Below, in pieces: positions 50,188-62,632 of a stretch of DNA of 64,000 nucleotides. The DNA comes from Conus ventricosus (taxonomy: Eukaryota > Mollusca > Gastropoda > Neogastropoda > Conidae): positions 34,752,511-34,816,510 of the forward strand of contig CM031609.1 of assembly GCA_018398815.1 (NCBI GenBank), given 5' to 3'. A program made the position numbers and the translations under genes. Every line of letters begins with the position of its first letter. Positions within the stretch are counted from its first letter, which is position 1. The notes under the pieces are model-generated. The model made no database searches. It was not told where the DNA came from and saw nothing but the letters and a program-made list of their open reading frames with translations.

Positions 50188-50790
50188 AAACATACTGTGT
50201 AGGGTTATCCGTTTTTAATACTAATTTACTAAACTTTTCAGATTTCAGTTTTTGTTTAATCCTATGTTTTTCCTGATCATTTTCAATAACATCATTTTCG
50301 CGCAAACATTCTTCAAATGAGTCTCTGTCTTTCATGTGAAATAACACTACAGTCTTTAACTGTTCTCTAAAGTCTTTTAAAACTGAGTTATATTTTTGGC
50401 ATAAAATCCACACACTTATCCTAGCATGCCTTCCGCTGAAAGCTAGTTTTGACAAAGTGTTTCTCTTTTTAACTATGTCTCTTTCTGCTGAACAGTCATC
50501 TATAATAAATAGTGTCTGCGTTCCTTCAAACAATCTATAAAAGTGTTCTAAACATTCACTCAGCTTATTGCTGGGATCAACTAAAATATGTCATCATCTG
50601 TCCATATAAACCTTCTATCATGATATGCTTTGTTCCATTTAAGTGTTGGACAGAAAACCACAATATGATCAAAATTATAACGATAAACTGTTTGTAACAG
50701 GTCGAGGATAAATATTGTTTTTCCACAACCAGTCTGCCCACAAATCAATGAGCAATGAGGAGTTTTTGTCATAAAGTTTAACTGCTCCAT
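50180..50790 (-). pseudogene. A32/FtsK-HerA-like DNA packaging ATPase, one frameshift
   Basis: The minus-strand frame from 50790 has a Walker A loop GQTGCGKT at about residue 18, followed by an amphipathic helix (IFILDLLQTVY) and a strand ending HIVVFCPT. A one-base loss near 50570 ends this frame. The second part, from about 50560 to 50180, holds Walker B LFIIDDC, then RKHxRISVWILCQ-type sensor sequence (RHARISVWILCQKYNSV), an arginine-rich region and a charged tail. The P-loop, the IDDC Walker B and a sensor strand ending in Q are typical of genome-packaging ATPases of Mavericks and large DNA viruses. The role would be ATP-driven filling of capsids with DNA. Length is about 200 residues, slightly short for the family. 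The stop lies inside the left terminal repeat. Confidence 0.75.
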
Positions 50791-50806
50791 AGTTTTATAA
50801 CAGAAC

Positions 50807-51663
50807 TTAATCTAATCCAGTTATTATTTTTATCATACTCTCTGTCAAAACTTGTTCAGTATAATAAAATCCTATAAGGTCTAAATGTGTAAGATTAATC
50901 CAATTCAGTGCTTTAAGATTGTTTCTATTTAGACTAATATTGATTTTGTTGCTTGTTGTTATGACCTTAATATCCTCGCCATTGTGAAGAACGACGACAG
51001 TAACTTTAAGACTGTCAACGTCTAAATTTTGCCAGCTAATTAGAATTCCTTTAAAAAGGACGCCACTAACGCCCACAACCCCATCCCTCTCCTTATCTTT
51101 TAAGACAGAAATTTCAAATATTATTGTGAACGTGTCCCCTAATTTCATTTGCGGCATGAACTGTAATTTTGTAGAAGCATCTTTTAAAACCGTTTCTCTT
51201 CTGTGGAGGATGTACTGTTTTTTCCCATACGGCTTTATTTCAATCTCTTTCCGACTATTGTCATCTGGCATAAGACTTACATGTAAAGGGCCAGAGTTGA
51301 ATGCTTTTCTGAAACTTTTTGGCGGCCAAAAAATGTAAATGGGCTTATGAATTCAAATTTTATGTCCCATTCTAAATATGGTTCCAAGTGCCAATTGAGG
51401 TCAGGTTTTCGAACTATTTTATATTCATACTGGCCAACATTATTTGCTTCTAGATTGCGCAGTTGCTCTAGGTTAGGAAACTTTTTGCTGTCGCCAACCT
51501 CTTTGCGTTTATAATCACCATCTTTAGTGTACTCAAAACCATACAAAGCGCCTATCTCACCATTCTGTTCAAAGTCCGCAACGTCTGCAAGGTCTTTTAA
51601 TTCTAAGGTTATACACCTTACAGGCGCCAATGTAACTCCTGGTTCTTCTGGCCCACGCGACAT
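50807..51663 (-). pseudogene. Unrecognised virus-element protein (two frames)
   Basis: A 128-codon frame begins at 51663 (MSRGPEEPGVTLAPVRC) with an ATG just after the neighbour's stop. A second frame of 154 codons starts at 51271. The second frame is open upstream of its ATG and overlaps the end of the first near 51330, so a single protein of roughly 280 residues split by a one-base shift is likely. Predicted beta-rich strands (DTFTIIFEISVL, KVTVVVLHNGEDIKVITTS) suggest a structural protein, but I cannot assign a family. It shares strand and close spacing with the ATPase gene downstream (16 bp). Confidence 0.5.
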
Positions 51664-51676
51664 TTTTTAGAACAAC

Positions 51677-52430
51677 TTAATTTTTATTTTCCAAAACAAT
51701 GTGTAGGTTATCACATTTCACAACTTTCCCCGCTTTGTCTGCAATTTTTATATTAAATGATCCAACCCTCCCACAAACTAATCTTTTAAACTGTAAATTA
51801 GGGAATTGTATAATTTCATAATCGCAATATGCAGCTTTCCCTGACGGAAGAGCTCTTAAAACAGTTGAGGCCTTCATCATATAAGTTTTCATCAGTGCTC
51901 AGCTCATCCAAATGAACATAGAGTAATGAATGTAATGCAAGATCGAGCGGATTTTCTCCCTCATAAGTAGTTTTGGTCGGCGTAAGATAATGTTGCTTAT
52001 AGCCCAGCCGACCGCAAAGGGCCATATCAGGGCTTTGGTCGGCGTAGCTCTAAATCTATAATTGTCAGCTGCAAAGCCTAACATTTTAGCTAGCTCTTTA
52101 TCAAAATAGTAACCTCCTTCTTCTTCAGGCTTGAATGTTAACATTGTTTTTAGATTTGCATTGTTAAGTTTAAGAGTAATGTCGAAGTTACTCATTGCTT
52201 CTTTTAGTGAGCAAAACCCGTAATAACCATCAGGTATTGTTAAACTGGCTAACTTTGCCCCTGTTTTGTCAACTTTTAGAACCTTATTATTCTCCTTGAT
52301 TCAGTTATATTAAACCATACGACTTTGTAGATATTTCATGGAGCGCGACCGTTTTGGCCCCGCAATTGTTATCAATAGCATGTTCTAAAAACGAAGGACG
52401 GTCTTGGGTTTTATTGTTACAAACATTTTT
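51677..52430 (-). pseudogene. Unrecognised virus-element protein, possibly structural (multiple frameshifts)
   Basis: Three overlapping minus-strand frames (52195-51899, 52025-51816, 51892-51677) and an open stretch upstream to about 52430 together resemble one protein of about 240 residues. Segments include TVALHEIS, WFNIT, IPDGYY, YFDKELAKMLGF, LYVHLDEL, and a C-terminal part with PLSGKAAYCDYEIIQF-like and VLENKN sequence. The pattern of VALHEI, then PDGYY, then KMLGF recurs in my memory among uncharacterised proteins of invertebrate virus-like elements, but I cannot name the family with confidence. Shifts occur near 52310, 52025 and 51890. It stands divergent to the plus-strand gene at 52445, suggesting a shared promoter region at about 52430. 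Confidence 0.5.
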
Positions 52431-52444
52431 TAAACGAAATAAAA

Positions 52445-53236
52445 ATGAGTGCATTCAAATATACTAATGCAAAATATTCTGTTGGCCGCACTACAAACTT
52501 AAAAACATAACAACTGATACTCTTGACATTGCTGTGACCCAGACTGTCACTTTTCATAAAAAGGTGAGTACTCCATGAAGAGCTATCTTAACCCCCCTAT
52601 TGAAAACGACCCCATCAAGAAAGCGTGGTTTAGTCATCCGATGCAGTTTTATCAGAACCAGTTAAACTTTGCTGTGTTTTGCGCATCACTGGGTGTGGAG
52701 TGTCGTATGCCGATCATTAAATCACCATGATCCTTTGGTGAGGTCAGTGTACAGATTTCATTTCTATTACACCTTCAGACGTATTTTGACTGAACTGCAA
52801 GCTCCATTACCAACTGACAAACCGATTAAATCCACTCAGCAACAGAATAGACATGAAGGCTTTTGAAAGGATCTGTAACGAATTCAATATTAACATCAAG
52901 ACAGACTTTAGACAAAAGTTGGATCTTAATCATGGCCTAGGCGACCTTTATTTTCGGGGCACGCACAGAAAGTATAACTATGACTGGCATCCTCCTTTCA
53001 AATCTTCTTTTTTGGCACAACTGTTGAGCCTGGGTCCCTACAGCAAGAGCATAAAAACAGCATGGACAACATTTATCTTAGACACTTCTAAGGGCCTAAC
53101 TAGAGCAGGAATAGAACGAATAAACGACTCTATTCGTACTTACGTTTGGTGTTGCTAGGTTCGCAAGCACAGGCAAGATCGAGCATAAAGATCCTTCTGG
53201 TTTGCGCCAAAACAATGCTTAGCAAAAAAATTTTTA
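52445..53236 (+). pseudogene. Unrecognised virus-element gene(s), plus strand, running into the assembly gap
   Basis: An ATG at 52445 opens a short frame (MSAFKYTNAKYSVGRTTN) that ends near 52510. A second ATG at 52575 opens a protein (MKSYLNPPIENDPIKKAWFS) that continues through successive frames at 52669 and 52853, with shifts near 52720 and 52850. A third shift at about 53150 is followed by the N gap. Readable later segments are MKAFERICNEFNINIKTDF and LTRAGIERINDSIRTYVW. The frames are collinear and protein-like, so one long gene is likely. No catalytic motif is recognised; a structural role is a guess from its position in the element. Confidence 0.5.
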
Positions 53237-54236
53237 NNNNNNNNNNNNNNNNNNNNNNNNNNNNNNNNNNNNNNNNNNNNNNNNNNNNNNNNNNNNNNNN
53301 NNNNNNNNNNNNNNNNNNNNNNNNNNNNNNNNNNNNNNNNNNNNNNNNNNNNNNNNNNNNNNNNNNNNNNNNNNNNNNNNNNNNNNNNNNNNNNNNNNNN
53401 NNNNNNNNNNNNNNNNNNNNNNNNNNNNNNNNNNNNNNNNNNNNNNNNNNNNNNNNNNNNNNNNNNNNNNNNNNNNNNNNNNNNNNNNNNNNNNNNNNNN
53501 NNNNNNNNNNNNNNNNNNNNNNNNNNNNNNNNNNNNNNNNNNNNNNNNNNNNNNNNNNNNNNNNNNNNNNNNNNNNNNNNNNNNNNNNNNNNNNNNNNNN
53601 NNNNNNNNNNNNNNNNNNNNNNNNNNNNNNNNNNNNNNNNNNNNNNNNNNNNNNNNNNNNNNNNNNNNNNNNNNNNNNNNNNNNNNNNNNNNNNNNNNNN
53701 NNNNNNNNNNNNNNNNNNNNNNNNNNNNNNNNNNNNNNNNNNNNNNNNNNNNNNNNNNNNNNNNNNNNNNNNNNNNNNNNNNNNNNNNNNNNNNNNNNNN
53801 NNNNNNNNNNNNNNNNNNNNNNNNNNNNNNNNNNNNNNNNNNNNNNNNNNNNNNNNNNNNNNNNNNNNNNNNNNNNNNNNNNNNNNNNNNNNNNNNNNNN
53901 NNNNNNNNNNNNNNNNNNNNNNNNNNNNNNNNNNNNNNNNNNNNNNNNNNNNNNNNNNNNNNNNNNNNNNNNNNNNNNNNNNNNNNNNNNNNNNNNNNNN
54001 NNNNNNNNNNNNNNNNNNNNNNNNNNNNNNNNNNNNNNNNNNNNNNNNNNNNNNNNNNNNNNNNNNNNNNNNNNNNNNNNNNNNNNNNNNNNNNNNNNNN
54101 NNNNNNNNNNNNNNNNNNNNNNNNNNNNNNNNNNNNNNNNNNNNNNNNNNNNNNNNNNNNNNNNNNNNNNNNNNNNNNNNNNNNNNNNNNNNNNNNNNNN
54201 NNNNNNNNNNNNNNNNNNNNNNNNNNNNNNNNNNNN
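53237..54236. other. Assembly gap (1000 N)
   Basis: Exactly 1000 N, a conventional placeholder of unknown true length. Any frame crossing it is meaningless. Confidence 0.99.
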
Positions 54237-54727
54237 TTCGTTGAAAAGAAACGGGGGTTTTCAAAAACGGCCAAAAAACCTTGCACGGCACGTAATTTTC
54301 GTACGTGTACATCAGAATACCCGGTTTTGCTTTCAACCAAACAGCCCAAGTTTCCTTTGTTTCCCTTCTTTCCTTTCATTTTCTGCATTGTTGAAGCATT
54401 TTATATGAAGATAGTGCTGGCTGCACACTACTCCTCTCCATACTGGTAGATGTACTAAGGTCTGCCTAGCCCTATCTAGTTTTGCCAGAACATTCGAAAA
54501 ATCGCCATTCAGTTGCATAAGGGCACACTTGAAGGCAGATAAACTGGTTAGAATTAGAAAAGTAGAAAAGTATACACATCTTAATACACAGATCAGCTTG
54601 CTACATGAACGCTGAATCTGTAGTTAACAATCAATCAAGTCTGATACAAACTGGGAACATTTTTTACTTGGGAGGAACAGCAAAAATGTTTCAAATATAA
54701 GTTTTTTAGCATACGAATCAGCCGTGT
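54237..54727. other. Sequence right of the gap, possible small basic protein end
   Basis: The plus strand at 54240-54360 reads a Lys/Arg-rich stretch (KKRGFSKTAKKPCTARNFR) that could be the end of a viral core-type protein entering from the gap. No start is visible. From 54430 to 54727 nothing was recognised. Confidence 0.3.
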
Positions 54728-55120
54728 TTACCTTCGCCTTAAGAAATGAACGCCATGTTTTTTAAACATGGCTTTAGCTGTCCCAAGCCAGCCCCCAACA
54801 ATCAACGCGTGATGGTTTGTTTTGCTTCGGCCAACTTTCAACAATGCAGCGCCATTTATTAGATAAGGAACCATCTCATCAATAGTCAAACACGTATTAA
54901 AACTGGCTACATCTTGTTTCATTTCCTTGAACCAACAACCTTTAAGATAGTCGTTCATTTCCAAAGCAGTTAGTTCACTTTTTCGTTTTCTAGAAAAACA
55001 ATCTCTCCAGTTTCACAACATGCTTCGCCTAATTCTTTCAACAAATACTCTAACATGCAGTTAAAGTAAAACTTATGGTCCGAATAGCACAAACCTGTTC
55101 TTCAGTAACGTTTTTAGCCA
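54728..55120 (-). pseudogene. Unrecognised small virus-element protein (frameshifted)
   Basis: An ATG at about 55120 (MAKNVTEEQVCAI) starts a frame that shifts at about 55080 and again at about 54990 before joining MEMNDYLKGCWFKEMKQDVA at 54964, ending at 54728. It would be about 125-130 residues. The middle has acidic and cysteine residues (LKELGEACCETGEI); the end is basic (KHGVHFLRRR). No family recognised. It is transcribed away from the right terminal repeat, as expected for an early gene at that end. Confidence 0.4.
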
Positions 55121-55498
55121 TTTTAAAATAACACAATTAAAACACAGTGGTCACACCAGAGCGCAGTCAAAACACAGCCTTCTTGTGCAATAGTCCAAGC
55201 AAACAATGGCAAACCCGGTCGTGTCACGTGACAGCCTCGATACGGTGTGTCAACGTGGCACAATCTAGAATTTTCCAAATCATTTGCTGATGCAATGTGG
55301 TGCAACCCAGCCGAGTGTGAGTTTGCAACCAGAGCGCCTAGCCTGCGCTGTGTAAACGAAGGCCGCGAGCGGTAAATTAAGTGATCAGGTTTCAGCCCCG
55401 TGTCTGCCTGTCTGTGTACAAAGTTTGTAGGTAGAAGTTAGTCAGAAGAAGTGTGCGGATTTTATGTCATTTAATTGAGAGAGAAAGAAGAGAAAGAG

Positions 55499-55503
<5 letters not shown>

Positions 55504-55535
<32 letters not shown>

Positions 55536-55616
55536 GTGTGTGTGGTGTTGTGTGTGTGTGTATGTGTGTAGTGTATGTGTGTGTGGAGTGTATGTGTGTG
55601 TATGTGTGTAGTGTAT

Positions 55617-55640
<24 letters not shown>
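55504..55640. repeat. (GT)n microsatellite
   Basis: Imperfect GT repeat inside the virus-like element, unusual for a compact element. From 55700 to 55870 the minus strand may hold a further short remnant (TELWTEEEKNALHENIRYFE, then a shift). Confidence 0.88.
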
Positions 55641-55647
<7 letters not shown>

Positions 55648-56032
55648 TGTGAGAGAGAGTGCGGTGGGTGGTTATATGTAGCTGTTTCTGTTTTTAAACC
55701 GCGTCATTTCCAATCGTCAGTAGTTCACAAAACTTGCCAGCATTAACCATTGCTTTACGAGCCGCTTCAATCATTTTTCAAAGTATCTTATATTTTCATG
55801 TAAAGCATTCTTTTCTTCCTCTGTCCACAATTCCGTTTGTGTTACCAACAGCACTGGGAAATAAACAACGCAGTAAGTAATCGGATAGTGCAAAGGCCCT
55901 TAAGCAGGCCAGCAACTAGCAATTAAAAGCTTACCTCCCTCGGCAGGCCGCCCTGACAGAGTTGACAGTACTAAAAAGAGAGCCGACCTCTTCCAAGTTC
56001 AGCCGTAGGAACAGACACCGATGTATATGAAG

Positions 56033-56118
56033 CGCGTTCAACCACCGCTGCTTTTCCCCCTACGTTACTCTATGAAACGCGTTCAGCCACAGCTACTTTC
56101 CCCTACGTTACTCTCTGA
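56033..56118. repeat. About 42-bp subterminal tandem repeat of the virus-like element
   Basis: A unit containing CCCTACGTTACTCT occurs twice (about 56033-56077 and 56078-56118), immediately inside the right terminal repeat. It is not found at the left end. Confidence 0.75.
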
Positions 56119-56121
56119 AAA

Positions 56122-56257
56122 GTTTGTAGATAATCGTTATTTTTTGGGTTATTGAAGTCTTACTTGTCAGAGAACGTAGAAATACCAATCCTGGGTCGCT
56201 TTCGCCCGAAACTCGTGAGGGCGGAAGTGGCCCAGGATTGGTATTTCTACGTTCTCT
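56122..56257. repeat. Right terminal inverted repeat with hairpin
   Basis: Bases 56122-56168 match the inner part of the left repeat in reverse complement with one indel. Bases 56169-56257 form the same 89-bp palindrome (27-bp arms, 35-bp loop). The loop is in the opposite orientation to the left one, as expected for inverted repeats, and differs at about three positions. Confidence 0.92.
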
Positions 56258-56435
56258 CCCCCCCCCCCCCCAAAAAAAAAAAAAAAACACGTGCAACCAA
56301 CACGCACGCAAAAACAGCTGCAACCGGGCCCCACACGCTATATAACACCGGCGGTGGGCAACCCAACTTCATCCTGACGATAGCCAAGCCGCTAGAAACA
56401 AATTTGTAGATAGTTTTAAGATTCCTCTTAACACT
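56258..56435 (+). mobile_element. Second Penelope-like copy, right piece (3' tail)
   Basis: After the nested element the host Penelope tail resumes: poly-C, an A-run, then ACACGTGCAACCAACACGCA and CATCCTGACGATAGCC. This is collinear with the reverse complement of 47000-46880 in the first copy. It ends in a TA microsatellite at about 56440. Confidence 0.75.
56368..56420 (+). ncRNA. Hammerhead ribozyme-like motif, Penelope tail 2
   Basis: ATC, then CTGACGA (56374-56380), stem II TAGC/GCTA around CAAGCC, GAAAC (56395-56399), the palindrome AAATTT, GTA, then GATAG. Every conserved core box of a hammerhead is present: CTGANGA, GAAA and a UH site (GUA). The tiny self-complementary stem III matches the dimeric type. 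Confidence 0.68.
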
Positions 56436-56436
56436 T

Positions 56437-56541
<105 letters not shown>

Positions 56542-56975
56542 TAGAAAACCCCTTATCTAACAAGAGCTACCTATTACTCTACCACCCACTCTCTACTCCA
56601 CCTTCCCATGGAGGGATATTAATAATCGATACGTGATTCATGTTTAGGGATACAGCCCACCAATACAGAAAGATCAATATCACTTTTTGAAAACTCAACC
56701 AGACAACATTTGACCACTAATCGTTCAACGCGATTAATCACAATATTCAAAACGGAAAAACAAATCTTATCATTCACAATTCTTTGAAACATTGAAATGT
56801 AAGAAAGATGATGAATTAAATATGGCACAAGGCCGATATCTGTTCACTGGCACCAAAAAGGCGTTGGATCAAAAACTTCACCACTTATCAAGCCCATTGG
56901 ATGGCAAGATTTGAAACTGCCACCATCACATAAGTTTATCACAGACATTTTTCCCTGTGTATATCTTTTCACACA

Positions 56976-57015
56976 GACACACACAGACACACACACACAG
57001 ACACACAGACACACA

Positions 57016-57079
<64 letters not shown>

Positions 57080-57224
57080 AAAGATTTAGATTTTGCCAAA
57101 TAAACAAATAGGAGGCGAGCCCTCAGTACAACCAGGAGTGCTTCCAAATTTTACACTTACAATATTACAATGGTATCTAGCCAAAACATTCGAACACCAC
57201 ACACACGCGCCGCGAGAGAGAGAG

Positions 57225-57295
<71 letters not shown>

Positions 57296-57326
57296 GAGAG
57301 AGGAGAGAGAGAGAGAGAGAGAGAGA
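56976..57326. repeat. (CA)n and (GA)n microsatellites
   Basis: CA with CAGACA variants at 56976-57079 and GA with GGAG interruptions at 57214-57326. Confidence 0.92.
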
Positions 57327-57327
57327 A

Positions 57328-58075
57328 TGGATGAATGAATGAATGAATAAATGAATGAATTCTTTAATCAGAAGGCCATTGGCCCATTCTGATGGGGCCA
57401 CAATTCAATCACAATACAGTTACAAACGGTAATCGTATACAGTGTAAATACATATCTACAGGTACAATGCAAAATTACATTGAACCTCTAACTAATGGCG
57501 ACGGCACGTCTTGCAAAGGCTTTATACAAGTGTAATGACAACTTTCACATTGTTACAACATTAGGTGATGACAATAGAAGGCATAATCTGAACATACATG
57601 GATTCATATAGTACTTTCTTGCGATAATTTTCTTCTTAAGTCACTATAAGCTGGACACAAAAGGACAAAATGGATTTCATCTTCCCCAGCAGATGAACAT
57701 AACGGATATAACATCTGTGGCTCAGTTGTTCTTGTATACCTTAAAGAATGTGTCAATATAGATGAAACCCCAAATCTAAATTTGCTTAGGGAATCCTTTA
57801 CAAATTCATTTATATTCACAGAGACATAACACTCCCTTAAATAACCGTTTTTAAACGTTCTATAAAATCTATATCTCTCATTCGCTTGCAGGTAATTGTC
57901 CCATTCTTGCCACCTGCAATCACTTACCCTCTGTCTAAATTCTTTAACAAATGTTGAAACCGACTCTACACCCTGATTATCCCAAACGTAAGAAAACCCA
58001 TACTTGTGTAAAGTGGCACGAATATCTGTAACCCACGTATGCTTTCCCTTTTCGTGAAGACAACATGACATTTTG
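57328..58075 (-). mobile_element. LINE 3' end with (ATTC)n tail
   Basis: A 155-codon minus-strand frame (58071-57604) ends with the Cys/His segment of LINE ORF2 C-termini: KFRFGVSSI, then YPLCSSAGEDEIHFVLLCPA followed by YSDLRR. Below it come about 240 bp of 3' UTR and a short (ATTC)n tandem at 57328-57360. The (TGAA-type) tail and Cys/His finger suit RT elements of the I/Jockey/CR1 assemblage. It is 5'-truncated at about 58075. Confidence 0.72.
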
Positions 58076-58189
58076 TATGCCTTATACGGTATACTGTGTT
58101 ACCTCAGTTTTAACCAAAATTTAATATAACGTACATAAGAGTTTAAATGTAAAGGTATCTACCCAGATCGCCATACAAGAAATCATTTG

Positions 58190-60450
<2,261 letters not shown>

Positions 60451-60699
60451 AAATGTAGATCCAAATAATTCAAGCGTTGCTATTTGCTATTTAATATCTA
60501 TGAACGAACTAGGTAAATACGTAGACAAAACCATGTCTATAAAGAAAAACCATGAGCACACAAAACCTCGAAACTATTAAATAACTTCTCTTCGTTTGCA
60601 TCAGTGTAATTGCTGTCAACTAGGGTTTTTTTCTCTATATTTTGAAAGACGTGTAACAAGAAAGGACATGATATCGAGATAAAAAGAATGGATTATTAC

Positions 60700-60932
60700 A
60701 TGGTGTTCAGTAATGTCTTTACGCTGCCAAATTCAGTTGATTTCATACCGACCCAGAGTCGAGTAAAAGGGTAATAAGCGAGGTTCATGACTTTCCTGAA
60801 AGCCTCCATTTCCTGGGCAGTCTCCAAACCGACCAGAGAAGCTCCTTTTCTTTGGCATTCTTCTTCAGCATTCATTCGGTAATAACCATTTGCTTGTCCT
60901 ATATAGATGTAGCAATTACCTCCAGCACCAAT
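60700..60932 (-). CDS. Gene B exon: N-terminal half of C-type lectin domain
   Basis: A strong pyrimidine tract and CCAG lie just upstream (plus-strand 60933-60950). 77 codons plus two bases lead to the donor ATGTAATA at 60700, in phase 2, identical in layout to gene A. The protein starts IGAGGNCYIYIGQANGYY and includes EEECQRKGASLVGLETAQEM and the WVGMKSTEFG strand. No stop or shift. The exon is intact while the 7TM exon of the same gene is broken. About 230 bp of upstream intron are alignable with gene A. Confidence 0.88.
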
Positions 60933-61154
60933 CTGGAAAAAAAGTAAGAATGAAAAAGGAGGAAAGGAACAGAGAAAATGCGCACCTAGATGCCTGGTGC
61001 ATGCATGCGCACGTGTATGTGTGTGAATGCAGGAGTAGTTCAACAGATCACAGAATTCCTAAACACGCCCCTGCCTTGCCCTGAATCTCTCCTAACTCTG
61101 AGTGTCCCCATCCTTTCTCTCCATCTATCTCTGTCCACCTCCTTTCCTTCATTT

Positions 61155-61155
<1 letters not shown>

Positions 61156-61214
<59 letters not shown>

Positions 61215-61250
61215 CCTCTTCTTTTTCTTCTTCTTCTTCTTCTTCTGCTT
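61156..61250. repeat. (TTG)n and (TTC)n trinucleotide repeats
   Basis: GTT repeats 61156-61215 then TTC repeats to about 61250. Confidence 0.93.
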
Positions 61251-61289
61251 TGCCTTCTTGGCGTTCGCTGGCTGGACGATTATTCCAGG

Positions 61290-61590
61290 TCAGATAACAA
61301 AGAGCGTTGTCAAGCTGCAGATGGCAGTTACCGAGCTTCGTATTCGGCAGTGTCCAGGAGTCACACTGATCATCCAGGAGCCTGCAAGAAGACTTCTGCT
61401 TTAGCTCTTTAGTTTGAACGGTGTTTTCCTGTGGCAAGATGGCATGCTGGATCTCACCATTCCGAAAGCTGACCAGGATGCCTGCACCTCAGCCAGTCAC
61501 AGAGTTGGCAGCTAACCCGTCAGTGTGTAGGTGTGTCCATGCTTTTCCTTGGTGACGTTCGCCAATCATGGCAGCTAGGTTCCAGTCCAC
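61290..61590 (-). mobile_element. Retroelement RNase H fragment
   Basis: The minus strand reads WTHLHTDGLAANSVTG, one stop, then GAGILVSFRNGEIQHAILPQ: the TDGSAA and GGAG strands of an RNase H domain as found in LINE ORF2. It is too short and broken to classify. Confidence 0.6.
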
Positions 61591-61617
61591 CTTGAGTGCT
61601 GATCTCATGGCAATAAA

Positions 61618-62220
61618 CTTGTTGTTTTTTTACAGTGGAGAAGAAAAAATCATATACAAACAACCACATATCACCTCCCTAGGGTTGATTCTGAAATATA
61701 TCCTGTGTCTGCTTGGTTGTCTTTGCACAGGACGACTCGGGTCGGGTGTAAAGCCGTATTTGACGTGTGAGGCGACTCATCCCTGGTAGACAGTTTTCGT
61801 TGTTTTCTCATTTGCTCCCTACGTTGTGCCCACCAACATGCAAAAGACTGCCAGTCTACCCTCTGTCACTCTGCCACTTAACAGGCGATTTGAATGTTCT
61901 TTTGTTAGAACTGACACTAAAATAGGGGTATCATTATCCGGCTTCTGTGGAGTTCTACAGGAGTTAAAGTACCTGTTTTGGAGATAAGGTGAAAAAGGTG
62001 ATGGAACACATCGGACTGCACACACCATCTTTTTGCTCAGTAACCGACGGTTTCTTTTCCTAAATTTGGGAAAATGCATAACTTTTACAAAATTATACTT
62101 ACATTTTTTGAGTAGTTTGTTTGTGTATAGGGAGGGCGGGTAGAGGTCAGTAGTTAGGGAGGTGATATGTGGTTGTTTGTATAATGTTTTTTTCTTCTCC
62201 ACTGTAAAAAACAACAACAA
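61618..62220. repeat. Inverted repeat, about 70-bp arms
   Basis: Arms at about 61618-61686 and 62148-62217 share TTTTACAGTGGAGAAGAAAA and ACAAACAACCACATATCACC in opposite orientation. The roughly 460-bp centre has a minus-strand frame (61819 upward) with basic, protein-like sequence (HFPKFRKRNRRLLSKK) but no known domain. It adjoins the Penelope tail at 62335. Confidence 0.8.
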
Positions 62221-62254
62221 AAAACATTGCAAAAAGTTAACTAAAATGGTTTTG

Positions 62255-62312
<58 letters not shown>
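62255..62312. repeat. (TA)n microsatellite
   Basis: TA repeat next to a Penelope tail, as at 46626 and 56440. Confidence 0.92.
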
Positions 62313-62334
62313 AGTTAAAACAAGTTAAAAGAGG

Positions 62335-62395
62335 AATCTTAAAACTATCTACAAATTTGTTTCGAGCGTGTTGCGCTGTCATCAGGATTTTAACT
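62335..62395 (-). ncRNA. Hammerhead ribozyme-like motif, Penelope tail 3
   Basis: Minus strand: TTAAAATC, CTGATGA (62379-62385), stem II AGCG/CGCT around CAACA, GAAAC (62359-62363), palindrome AAATTT, GTA, GATAGTTTTAA. Stem I can pair ATC with GAT and, after a small bulge, TTAAAA with TTTTAA. All three stems and both core boxes are present, making this the best hammerhead of the three. No Penelope coding sequence is attached here, so it may be a solo terminal repeat. Confidence 0.75.
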
Positions 62396-62632
62396 AATGT
62401 TGCTCCCCAAGGGGTTGAGCACTTAAAAAATTGTTTTAGGCATTTTAAATATACTGATCTATATATATCTCTCTCTCTATATATATCTATATCTATATCT
62501 CCAAAAAAAACAAGCACAAGAACAACAAGCTGTCGTGGTTATGGATGAAATTTTCGGCTTTTGCGCCTTTTTCAGCTATGACATCCTCCCTGACTGCCAG
62601 CAGGTATGGTCAGGTAGATATATATACAGTAT

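Larger units (their letters stand above)
50053..56257. mobile_element. Virus-like element with hairpin terminal inverted repeats (Maverick/adintovirus-like?)
   Basis: About 6.2 kb (including a 1000-N gap of unknown true size) is bounded by inverted repeats at 50053-50187 and 56122-56257. The outer 89 bp of each repeat are self-complementary. Gene order: packaging ATPase (-, 50180-50790), unknown (-, 50807-51663), unknown (-, 51677-52430), unknown (+, 52445 into the gap), gap, and small minus-strand remnants at 54728-55120 and 55700-55870. An A32-like ATPase plus terminal inverted repeats is the plan of Maverick/Polinton-type and adintovirus-type elements; no DNA polymerase B, integrase or protease is visible, though they could lie in the gap. 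All genes carry shifts, so this copy looks inactive. It sits inside the 3' end of a Penelope copy, flanked by poly-C on both sides. Confidence 0.72.

Noticed and set aside
53146..54408. Frames of about 400 codons across the N gap
   Set aside because: Composed almost entirely of unknown residues. Only the short ends carry sequence.
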